A stretch of 6,082 bases of DNA from Acidobacteriaceae bacterium (GTDB lineage: Bacteria > Acidobacteriota > Terriglobia > Terriglobales > Acidobacteriaceae): positions 1 through 6,082 of the forward strand of contig PMHC01000186.1 of assembly GCA_003156495.1 (NCBI GenBank), in the 5' to 3' direction. The notes below the pieces were generated by a model. That model was given only the letters and a program-made list of their open reading frames with translations, had not been told where the DNA came from and ran no database searches. The first letter of the stretch is position 1. Each line of letters begins with the position of its first letter. The translations under genes and the position numbers were made by a program. Of this stretch, positions 1 through 6,082 are shown piece by piece.

Positions 1-1046
1 AACGACTCGAACAGAGTAAAAATCGTCTCGTGCAAGCCCGCCGTAACGGCTTCGGTCGTATCGATCAGGACGGTGTGTTGCATGTCCTTCGGGAAGCGCT
101 GCGACAACTCCGTCAATTTCGCGCGTACGTGGGCGGCGGCTTCAACGGCGTTCGAGCCCGGTAATTGATAGATGGCGAAGACGCCGGCCGGCAGCCCGTT
201 GCAGAGGCCGTCGGCATTGTAGGATTGCGAGCCCAGTTCGATGCGCGCAACATCTTTCAGCCGCAGCGTGGAGCCATCGGGATTGGCGCGGACAACGATG
301 TTGCCAAACTCCTCGGGCGTTTCAAGCCGGCCTTGAGAGCGCACCGTGTAAGTGAACTCCTGCCCATGGGGAACCGGCTCGCCACCGATCTGTCCCGAGG
401 GGTTGACCTTGTTTTGCGATTGAATGGCCTGCACCACCTGCGGCACCGTAACGGAAAGCTTGGCGAGCTGGTCGGGCTTGACCCAGACGCGCATCGCGTA
501 GTCGCTGCCGAAGACCTGCACGCGGCCCACGCCCGGCAAGCGCGAGATTTCGTCTTTGAGGTTGATGTTGCCGTAGTTGACCAGGAAATTCTGGTCGTAG
601 GTGCCCTTGGGCGAGGTGAGAGCGATCACCATCAGCGGCGAAGAGAGGGACTTGAGCACCTGCACGCCGTTGTTGGTGACCTCAACGGGCAACTGCGCCG
701 TGGCCTGCGAAACACGCAGTTGCGTGAGGATCTGATCCGTATTGGGATCGGTCTTTACGTCGAAGTCGGAGAACAGTTGCGTCGAACCGTTGTTGGCGTT
801 GGTCGAGTACATGTAACTCATGTTGTCGACGCCATTCAACTGGCTCTCGATCGGCGTCGCCACCGATTGTTCCAACGTCTTGGCATCAGCGCCCGGAAAG
901 ACGGCCTGTATGACGATCTCAGGGGGAACAATCTCCGGGTACTGCGCAATCGGAAGCGTGACCATCGACACGGTCCCGATAATGACCATGAGAATCGAGA
1001 TAACGATGGCGATGGTGGGGTGGTTAATGAAAAATTTTGAGATCAT
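1..1046 (-). CDS. RND efflux pump permease, HAE1/AcrB-type, N-terminal third (cut by left window edge)
   Basis: This is the inner-membrane proton-driven subunit of a tripartite efflux pump. It takes substrates from the periplasm or outer membrane leaflet and passes them to an outer-membrane channel. About 348 codons are in the window, out of roughly 1,040-1,050 usual for the family. The protein starts MISKFFINHPT. A first membrane helix covers residues about 10-29, followed by the HAE1 hallmark LPIAQYPEIVPPEI (31-44) and then TPIESQLNGVDNMSYM of the porter domain. Later segments include SRLPGVGRVQVFGSDYAMRVW and AIYQLPGSNAV. The visible part ends at GLHETIFTLFES, where AcrB enters its second membrane helix, so the proton-relay aspartates lie outside the window. 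The start is well supported: its ATG overlaps the adaptor's TGA by 4 bp (ATGA, 1043-1046), and GGAAGG lies a few bases upstream. It is co-transcribed with the adaptor. The family is certain; the substrate cannot be told. Confidence 0.95.
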   Translation of the reverse strand, partial: MISKFFINHPTIAIVISILMVIIGTVSMVTLPIAQYPEIVPPEIVIQAVFPGADAKTLEQSVATPIESQLNGVDNMSYMYSTNANNGSTQLFSDFDVKTDPNTDQILTQLRVSQATAQLPVEVTNNGVQVLKSLSSPLMVIALTSPKGTYDQNFLVNYGNINLKDEISRLPGVGRVQVFGSDYAMRVWVKPDQLAKLSVTVPQVVQAIQSQNKVNPSGQIGGEPVPHGQEFTYTVRSQGRLETPEEFGNIVVRANPDGSTLRLKDVARIELGSQSYNADGLCNGLPAGVFAIYQLPGSNAVEAAAHVRAKLTELSQRFPKDMQHTVLIDTTEAVTAGLHETIFTLFES

Positions 1047-2233
1047 TCGTTACCTTCCGCGGGCGCAGTAGCGACTGTAGGATTGACGGGCATGCCGTCC
1101 ACCACCTTGGCATTCCCTTCCGTGATGACGCGCTCGCCGGCATGCACGCCGGATTCGATGATCCACAGCGATCCCACGCGCTCGCCGGTTTTCACGGTGC
1201 GCAAAGAAACTCGATTGTCCAGGCCTACGACGGCGACGCGATAGGTTCCCTGCATTTCGTTAACCGCGCGTTGCGGCACCAGAATGGCGGAACGGTTGAC
1301 GGCGGTTACGGCATGCACTCTGCCGAATTGCCCCGGACGAAGAAGATTGCCGGGATTGGGGAAGGTCGCAACCATGCGGATGGTGCCGGTCTGCGAATCT
1401 ACCTGCCGATCGACAAAAAACACTTTTCCCAGATGCGGATAGATCGTGCCGCCGGCCAGCTCCAATTGCAGACTGAGATTTTTTGCCAGAGTGGCATGGG
1501 CGCTCGACGCCTTCGCTCCCACTCCGTAGAAGTGCATGTACTCCTGCTCGCTGATGGGGAAGTACACCTTGATGGGATCGACTTTGGAGACCGAGGTGAG
1601 CACGGTTCCCGGCGACACCAGATTGCCGACCTGCGTCATGGCAATGCCGGCAATGCCGTCGGTGAGCGAGCGGACATGGGTGAAATTCAGATTGATCTGC
1701 GCCTGCGCGACCGTGGCTTCGGCGGCTTTAACCGCCGCCAACGACTGCCGTTGGTCGGCGAGCTCAGTGTCGAGCGCGCTTTGCGATACCGCGTGCTGCT
1801 GCGTCAGCGGCGTGTCGCGCTTCACGTTGATATTGGTCAACGCCAGATGCGCCTGCGCTTGCCCCAACTGCGCCTGAGCCTGATTGAGCACCGCTTGAAA
1901 GGTTTGCGGATCGATCTGAAACAGAACCTGCCCTTTGTGGACGTAGGAACCTTCCCGATAGAGCTGCTTGACCAGATAGCCGCTCACCTGCGGCTGAATC
2001 TGGGCGTTGACGTCGCCATCGAGCGACGCGACCCAGTCGCCTTTGACCGGCACGTCTTTTTCGATGGCCGGCGTAACTTGAACGGAAAGAGGCGGCATGG
2101 CGATTGGCGCCTGCTTTTGCTTGCAGCCGGAGAGCGAGAGCAAAAGCGCGACTCCGGCCAGACCGGCTTGCAGCGCGCGCGTTGCGGAAAAAGCGCCGTT
2201 CCGCTTTGCGGCGGAGAGCTTGCATGGAATCAT
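1043..2233 (-). CDS. RND efflux periplasmic adaptor (membrane fusion protein), lipoprotein
   Basis: This 396-residue adaptor links the RND permease to an outer-membrane channel in the periplasm. The N-terminus has a basic stretch, a hydrophobic segment (about 21-35) and a lipobox LSGC with Cys37, so it is probably lipid-anchored like AcrA/MexA. The first lipoyl half is about 77-108 (QPQVSGYLVKQLYREGSYV). An Ala/Gln-rich alpha-helical hairpin follows at about 111-182, then the second lipoyl half at about 184-213 (GIAGIAMTQVGNLVSPG). A beta-barrel region includes VDPIKVYFPISEQEY (218-232) and VDSQTGTIRMVATFPNP (278-294), followed by the membrane-proximal domain. The frame stays open upstream to 2539, which would give 498 residues. 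I chose ATG 2233 because AAGGAAGG lies 7 nt before it, the signal peptide begins there, and the extra residues overlap the STAS gene and resemble no adaptor. Its stop overlaps the permease start by 4 bp. Substrate unknown. Confidence 0.95.
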   Translation of the reverse strand: MIPCKLSAAKRNGAFSATRALQAGLAGVALLLSLSGCKQKQAPIAMPPLSVQVTPAIEKDVPVKGDWVASLDGDVNAQIQPQVSGYLVKQLYREGSYVHKGQVLFQIDPQTFQAVLNQAQAQLGQAQAHLALTNINVKRDTPLTQQHAVSQSALDTELADQRQSLAAVKAAEATVAQAQINLNFTHVRSLTDGIAGIAMTQVGNLVSPGTVLTSVSKVDPIKVYFPISEQEYMHFYGVGAKASSAHATLAKNLSLQLELAGGTIYPHLGKVFFVDRQVDSQTGTIRMVATFPNPGNLLRPGQFGRVHAVTAVNRSAILVPQRAVNEMQGTYRVAVVGLDNRVSLRTVKTGERVGSLWIIESGVHAGERVITEGNAKVVDGMPVNPTVATAPAEGNE

Positions 2234-2240
2234 TCGTGTA

Positions 2241-2248
2241 CCTTCCTT
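2241..2248 (-). promoter_or_regulatory. Shine-Dalgarno sequence of the adaptor gene (decides its start)
   Basis: On the minus strand AAGGAAGG lies 7 nt before ATG 2233. It fixes the adaptor start at the signal peptide rather than at the longest open frame (2539). The permease start has a nearly identical context: GGAAGGTACACGAATGAT here and GGAAGGTAACGAATGAT there. Confidence 0.8.
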
Positions 2249-2272
2249 GTTCTGGTCGATGTTCTGGTCGAT
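2249..2272. repeat. 12-bp perfect tandem duplication upstream of the adaptor gene
   Basis: The plus strand shows GTTCTGGTCGAT twice in succession (2249-2260 and 2261-2272). The repeat lies directly upstream of the adaptor's ribosome binding site on the minus strand. It is probably a small slippage duplication in the untranslated spacer. It encodes nothing if the adaptor starts at 2233. No function can be assigned. Confidence 0.7.
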
Positions 2273-2367
2273 GACTGATCGAGCGATTGACGTGGCATCA
2301 TGCCGGTTGGCCGAGCTCTGCTTCAAACACTCCGGCGCAGCAAAAAGTAGATGGGGAAATGGCACCT

Positions 2368-2721
2368 TTATCTGCGACTCCCAAGGTTGTGAAGCGGCAG
2401 TGGCGATACTTTCTTTTGCCGCTCTGTTTCTGTTTTGACTCGGGTGCAACCTACGCGGCGAAGGTTGAGACGCCGGCAGAGATCTTTTCCGTAAAAAGTG
2501 TCGGTCGTGAAACGGGCTCCCAGGCGATTCAGCCAGCACAAAGCTTCTTCACCAAAGGGATCGACGAAGGAGACCGATTGCAGATCCAAGACGCAATCGG
2601 AATGCAGGTCGATGTGGAGCGTTACACGGAGCAGCTCATTTGCGCACGCACCGGTCAACTTGCCTTCCAGCACAAAGACTGCCGGTTTGTCGTCGGGATT
2701 TGGCGTGGTGATCCGCAACAT
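2368..2721 (-). CDS. Small STAS-domain protein (anti-sigma-factor-antagonist-like), first gene of the efflux operon
   Basis: This 117-residue cytoplasmic protein, with no signal or membrane segment, resembles a minimal STAS fold. It has strands at MLRITT and AVFVLEGKLTG (14-24), then VLDLQSVSFVDPFGEEAL (44-61), which is the conserved STAS strand-loop-helix, and GARF (68-71). STAS domains bind partner proteins, classically anti-sigma kinases. Here the loop that carries the phosphorylated serine in SpoIIAA-type proteins (Asp-Ser-Ser-Gly) reads Asp54-Pro55-Phe56-Gly57, so phospho-switching is unlikely. A basic tail from about residue 86 extends past the usual domain end and holds no recognisable motif. 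ATG 2721 is the only ATG that gives the whole domain. No Shine-Dalgarno precedes it, and the predicted sigma-54 start site is about 4 nt upstream, so translation may be nearly leaderless. The adaptor gene follows after 134 nt. The fold is fairly sure; the role is unknown. Confidence 0.8.
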   Translation of the reverse strand: MLRITTPNPDDKPAVFVLEGKLTGACANELLRVTLHIDLHSDCVLDLQSVSFVDPFGEEALCWLNRLGARFTTDTFYGKDLCRRLNLRRVGCTRVKTETERQKKVSPLPLHNLGSRR

Positions 2722-2735
2722 GCGTTATGTATATA

Positions 2736-2751
2736 TGCATTTAGCGCGCCA
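2736..2751 (-). promoter_or_regulatory. Sigma-54 (RpoN) -24/-12 promoter of the STAS-adaptor-permease operon
   Basis: The minus strand reads TGGCGCGCTAAATGCA. Against the sigma-54 consensus TGGCACG-N4-TTGCA it matches 10 of 12 defined letters, including the essential GG (-24) and GC (-12) with the exact 10-bp gap. The predicted start is an A at about 2725, 4 nt before the STAS ATG at 2721. The neighbouring upstream gene on the same strand encodes a sigma-54 activator, and a repeat cluster suited to an enhancer lies 80-110 bp upstream. The match is by eye; the context strengthens it. Confidence 0.7.
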
Positions 2752-2813
2752 TTCTGCCTCTTTATGCTCTTGTTGATAATAAAAGAGATAGCGTCGTTAT
2801 GAATTTAGTCGTG

Positions 2814-2858
2814 TGTCACTCGGCTACGGGTGACATGCGGGTGACAGTGGCAGTGACA
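2814..2858. promoter_or_regulatory. Repeat cluster, probable enhancer (UAS) for the adjacent sigma-54 activator
   Basis: There are four exact copies of one 6-bp half-site. TGTCAC lies at 2814-2819, and GTGACA at 2830-2835, 2841-2846 and 2853-2858. The first two form a perfect dyad TGTCAC-N10-GTGACA (22 bp). The last three are direct repeats at 11- and 12-bp steps, about one helical turn; two of them extend to CGGGTGACA (2827-2835 and 2838-2846). A weaker copy, CAGTGAG, lies at 2874-2880. The cluster begins just past the activator's stop codon and ends about 65 bp upstream of the -24 box, a normal enhancer distance. Binding by the activator at 2887-4962 is inference. Confidence 0.6.
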
Positions 2859-2886
2859 GCGGAGACGCGGTATCAGTGAGCAGGCG

Positions 2887-4962
2887 CTAATTGAAATCCT
2901 GTCGTGAAATGTTAAGCCGCGCCATTCTTTTCAGCAGCGTCGTGCGCTTCAAGCCCAGCCGCTCGGCGGCGCCTCCGGCTCCCGCCATTCGTCCGCGAGA
3001 GGCGCGCAGAGCCTCTAAAATCGCATCGCGATCCGTAGCCGGCAATGGCGCGATTTTGACTGCGTTTTTTTCGTGCTTGCGCAGCTCGGCAATCGGCGCG
3101 GCCAAGGTTTCGCCGCGCGTCAGAATCACGGAACGCTCGATGAAGTTTTGTAACTCACGCACGTTGCCGGGCCACGACCAGTTCATCATGGCTTCCAGCG
3201 CGCCGCGCGGCACCATGCGAATGTTTTTGCGCATTTTGCGCGACAGTTGGTCGACAAAGTAATGCACCAGAAGCGGAATGTCCTCTTTGCGTTCGCGCAA
3301 CGGAGGAATGTGGATGGGAAAGACATTCAAGCGGTAGTACAAATCTTCGCGGAACTTGCCTTCGCCGATCATCTCCATCAGATTGCGGTTGGTGGCCGCA
3401 AGCAAGCGAACATCAACCTTGGTGGTGCAGTTGCTCCCCAGCCGCTCGAATTCCCGCTCCTGCAGCACGCGCAGCAACTTGGGCTGCAAGCTGAGGTCGA
3501 TGTCGCCAACCTCGTCCAAAAACAGCGTGCCCTCGTTTGCCAATTCCAGCCGTCCGCGCTTTTGCGTCAGCGCTCCGGTAAAAGCCCCCTTCTCGTGCCC
3601 GAAGAGTTCGCTTTCGAGCAAGCCCTGGGGAATGGTGGCGCAGTTCATGCGGACGAAGGTGCGGTCGTGGCGAGCACTGTGATTGTGAATGGCGCGGGCA
3701 ATCAGCTCTTTGCCCGTGCCGGTTTCGCCGATAATCAAAACGGTGGCATCGGTAGGCGCGACGATGGAAACCTGTTCGAGCACTTTTTTCAAAGCGCCGC
3801 TGGAACCGATGATGTCTTCGAAGTTGTATTCGGACTGAAGTTCGGATTCCAGATAAAGCCGCTCGTCTTCCAGCCGCCGATGCGAGCGATTCAAGCGGCG
3901 GTACGCCACCGCATTTTCCAACGCGAGCGAAATCTGATTGCCGACTTGAAGCAGCAATTCCAGATCCATCCGGCCAAGTATGTCTTCCTCTTTGCTGCCC
4001 AGCAAGATCATGCCCAGCGGTCTCGACGAGCCAATCAGCGGAACACAAACGATGCAGGCAATCGATTCCGCGCGCAGCGGCCGGGAGATGAACGCCGGTA
4101 ATTTTTCGATCTCCCGCGAGTGCAACACCGTCGGTACGCGCATGCTCCAGGGCGCAATCTCCTTCTCGGATAACTGCGGTACGGGAATGTGCTCGATAGC
4201 CCCTTGACTGCCGGGAAAATCCAAGGTGACGCATTGCAGTTGGTTCGATCCTTCTTCGAAGAGCCAAAAGCCGGAAAAAGCAATGTTGATGAATTCGCGG
4301 ATCGAGGCCGAAGCCGCGCGGAACAGCTCGTTGACGTCGAGGTAGTTAACAATGTGGTTGTTGATTTCAAGCAGCAGATTGAGCCGATCGCGTTCGCGCT
4401 CGAGTTCCACACGGTACGATTCGGCCGACTCCAGTGCGAGCGCGCCCTCCAACATCGCCGAGACGTGCGCCACGACGGCTCCCATCAGTTCCAGATCGGC
4501 CGCCGAATATGTCTGGCGGGTGGTCGAGCCAAACGACATGACGCCCAAAGATCCGCGGGAGCTGGAAACGGGAAAGACATAGAGGCTTTGGATCTCCGTT
4601 TGCTTCAGATCCTCCGGGAATCCGGGAACCTTGTCCATCTCCGCTCTGGGGTCGGAGATAAATTTCGGCTGCTGTGTCTCCAAAACCTGGGCAATGGCCG
4701 TATTACGAAATGGAATCTCCATGCCGAGCGGAGTTGCATCGTCGATCGGCCCCGGTTCCAGCGCATACAACTGCGCTGTCTGCTTTTCCTGATCGATCAG
4801 CATCAAAGAAATCGCGTCGAAGGGAACGACCTTCGACAGAAGCATGGAGATGGAATGCAGCACCTGGTTCAGATCCGGTTGCAAGGCAATCGCCGTCGAC
4901 ACATCGAGCAGCGCCTTGTAGCGCGTCAGATGCTGAAGCTCTGATTTGTCGTTGGCGATCAT
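2887..4962 (-). CDS. Sigma-54-dependent transcriptional activator with two GAF domains (FhlA-like architecture)
   Basis: This 691-residue cytoplasmic enhancer-binding protein uses ATP to open promoters held by sigma-54 RNA polymerase. Two GAF-type sensory domains (about 15-175 and 195-350) are joined through predicted helical linkers. There is no receiver domain, so the signal is probably a small molecule. The AAA+ domain spans about 383-615. It shows Walker A GETGTGKE (412-419), the sigma-54 contact loop GAFTGA (459-464), Walker B GTLFLDE (478-484), sensor I AATNRN (522-527), the arginine pair in FREDLYYRL (Arg538, Arg544) and WPGNVREL (597-604). A Fis-type helix-turn-helix ends the protein, with GGAAERLGLKRTTLLKRM at 663-680. 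All activator motifs are intact. Length and tail resemble E. coli FhlA (692 residues), but orthology is not claimed. An in-frame TAA four codons upstream makes ATG 4962 the first possible start; its ribosome binding site is poor. It lies upstream of, and on the same strand as, the efflux operon, its likely target. Confidence 0.95.
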   Translation of the reverse strand: MIANDKSELQHLTRYKALLDVSTAIALQPDLNQVLHSISMLLSKVVPFDAISLMLIDQEKQTAQLYALEPGPIDDATPLGMEIPFRNTAIAQVLETQQPKFISDPRAEMDKVPGFPEDLKQTEIQSLYVFPVSSSRGSLGVMSFGSTTRQTYSAADLELMGAVVAHVSAMLEGALALESAESYRVELERERDRLNLLLEINNHIVNYLDVNELFRAASASIREFINIAFSGFWLFEEGSNQLQCVTLDFPGSQGAIEHIPVPQLSEKEIAPWSMRVPTVLHSREIEKLPAFISRPLRAESIACIVCVPLIGSSRPLGMILLGSKEEDILGRMDLELLLQVGNQISLALENAVAYRRLNRSHRRLEDERLYLESELQSEYNFEDIIGSSGALKKVLEQVSIVAPTDATVLIIGETGTGKELIARAIHNHSARHDRTFVRMNCATIPQGLLESELFGHEKGAFTGALTQKRGRLELANEGTLFLDEVGDIDLSLQPKLLRVLQEREFERLGSNCTTKVDVRLLAATNRNLMEMIGEGKFREDLYYRLNVFPIHIPPLRERKEDIPLLVHYFVDQLSRKMRKNIRMVPRGALEAMMNWSWPGNVRELQNFIERSVILTRGETLAAPIAELRKHEKNAVKIAPLPATDRDAILEALRASRGRMAGAGGAAERLGLKRTTLLKRMARLNISRQDFN

Positions 4963-5093
4963 GATCTGTTGTTATGCACTATATCGCTTGCAGATGAGCC
5001 AGGAGTAGGGCAACGGCATCAGCCATTCCGGAACATTTGACTGCAAGTTTCGACAATTGCTGATTTTGTAAATTTTGGGGACGGCTTTGGTTT

Positions 5094-5182
5094 TGGTGCC
5101 GGGAGGGGGGGTCGAACCCCCATGACCACGAAGGGCCGGCAGATTTTGAGTCTGCTGCGTCTGCCAATTCCGCCATCCCGGC
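5094..5182 (-). tRNA. tRNA-Leu, anticodon CAA
   Basis: The minus strand folds into a class II (long variable arm) tRNA. The acceptor halves GCCGGGA and TCCCGGC pair perfectly. The D region reads TGGCGGAATTGGCAGACGC. The anticodon stem GCAGA/TCTGC encloses the loop CTCAAAA, giving anticodon CAA, which reads the leucine codon UUG. A long variable arm follows, then the T arm GGGGG-TTCGACC-CCCCC. Discriminator A (5097) and an encoded CCA (5094-5096) complete the 3' end. No T-rich terminator hairpin follows before the activator gene. Short open frames and a long antisense frame crossing this region are spurious. Confidence 0.97.
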
Positions 5183-5204
5183 AAGGGGTGAGGACTGCTC
5201 TCAA

Positions 5205-5213
5205 AGTATCGCA
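5205..5213 (-). promoter_or_regulatory. Possible extended -10 element of the tRNA-Leu promoter
   Basis: The minus strand reads TGCGATACT, an extended -10 (TGn plus GATACT, 4 of 6 to TATAAT), ending 22 nt before the mature tRNA 5' end. The best -35 candidate, TGGCAA 18 nt upstream, is weak. Position and the extended TG favour it, but the call is by eye. Confidence 0.4.
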
Positions 5214-5223
5214 CAGCCCTTGG

Positions 5224-5248
5224 CCGTTTTGCCACTGCCCGTTTTGCC
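5224..5248. repeat. Direct repeat of 10 bp between tRNA-Leu and purL
   Basis: CCGTTTTGCC occurs at 5224-5233 and again at 5239-5248, a 15-bp step, in the divergent intergenic region. It overlaps the expected -35 area of the tRNA promoter. It could be a regulator site or a chance duplication. The rest of this 203-bp region shows no convincing purL promoter. Confidence 0.5.
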
Positions 5249-5372
5249 CCTGTCAGGAGCCTTAAGCGCCGCTCGGCACGGGATTTCGCGATCGGATGGC
5301 TGGAGCGTCGTCGTAAATTCTGGCACGACGGCCAATCGAGCTGCTGCGCCGAGACAGCCTTCATGCGACAAT

Positions 5373-5377
5373 GGAGG
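5373..5377 (+). promoter_or_regulatory. Shine-Dalgarno sequence of purL (decides its start)
   Basis: GGAGG lies 8 nt before ATG 5386. It selects that start over the in-frame ATG at 5371, which would add only MEAKA and has no such site. Confidence 0.75.
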
Positions 5378-5385
5378 CAAAAGCG

Positions 5386-6082
<697 letters not shown>

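Noticed and set aside
1037..2278. Long plus-strand open frame of 413 codons opposite the adaptor gene
   Set aside because: It is antisense to a clear adaptor gene, is rich in Arg/His/Gly as GC-rich shadows are, and shows no recognisable domain.
2294..2304. Palindrome GGCATCATGCC as an operator
   Set aside because: It is short, occurs once, and is not placed over a convincing promoter; it is kept only as a note on the spacer.
2234..2539. N-terminal extension of the adaptor up to an ATG at 2539
   Set aside because: It overlaps the STAS gene, lacks adaptor-like sequence, and would bury the signal peptide and lipobox; the strong ribosome site points to 2233.
2814..2835. TGTCAC-N10-GTGACA as a terminator hairpin after the activator gene
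   Set aside because: The stem is only 6 bp with a 10-nt loop and no T-tract follows; the extra direct copies fit protein binding better.
3247..4101. Plus-strand and alternative minus-strand frames of about 284 codons within the activator gene
   Set aside because: They lie wholly inside the activator gene, whose motifs are all intact, and have shadow-type composition.
5010..5025. Sigma-54-like TGGC...TTGC upstream of the activator gene on the minus strand
   Set aside because: The GG-to-GC spacing is one base too long, and sigma-54 promoters do not tolerate this well.
5321..5336. TGGCACG upstream of purL, a perfect sigma-54 -24 box
   Set aside because: The -12 position reads CCAAT instead of TTGCA, so the essential GC is absent.

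Overview
The window reads as chromosomal DNA of a moderately GC-rich Gram-negative bacterium. An RND efflux pump with a lipoprotein adaptor implies an outer membrane. A short STAS protein beginning MLRIT directly upstream of an RND operon, together with an FhlA-like GAF/sigma-54 activator, resembles the arrangement I associate with Acidobacteria (Terriglobia/Acidobacteriia). That assignment is recollection and inference, not a search result.

Layout. Positions 1-4962 hold four genes on the minus strand, read right to left. They are a sigma-54 enhancer-binding protein (2887-4962), a 165-bp control region (2722-2886), a small STAS-domain protein (2368-2721), a periplasmic adaptor lipoprotein (1043-2233) and the N-terminal third of an HAE1/AcrB-type RND permease (1-1046, cut by the left edge). 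To the right are a minus-strand tRNA-Leu(CAA) gene (5094-5182) and, diverging from it, the 5' part of purL (5386 onwards, plus strand, cut by the right edge). Intergenic stretches are 134 bp (2234-2367), 165 bp (2722-2886), 131 bp (4963-5093) and 203 bp (5183-5385). None exceeds 300 bp. I saw no insertion sequence, CRISPR array, convincing terminator or riboswitch.

How the parts may work together. The region between the activator and the STAS gene contains a good -24/-12 sigma-54 promoter (2736-2751, 10 of 12 consensus letters, exact spacing). About 80-110 bp upstream of it lies a cluster of four TGTCAC/GTGACA half-sites. One pair forms a perfect dyad with a 10-bp spacer, and three copies lie 11 and 12 bp apart. 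This looks like an enhancer for the FhlA-like activator encoded immediately upstream. The simplest model is a self-contained module: a ligand-sensing GAF activator switches on, through RNA polymerase with sigma-54, an operon of STAS protein, adaptor and RND pump. The predicted start site is only about 4 nt upstream of the STAS ATG, which has no Shine-Dalgarno sequence. The STAS message may therefore be nearly leaderless, whereas the adaptor and the permease have strong, almost identical ribosome binding sites. The outer-membrane channel gene, if present, would lie beyond the left edge.

The tRNA-Leu and purL are ordinary housekeeping genes at the right boundary of this efflux module.
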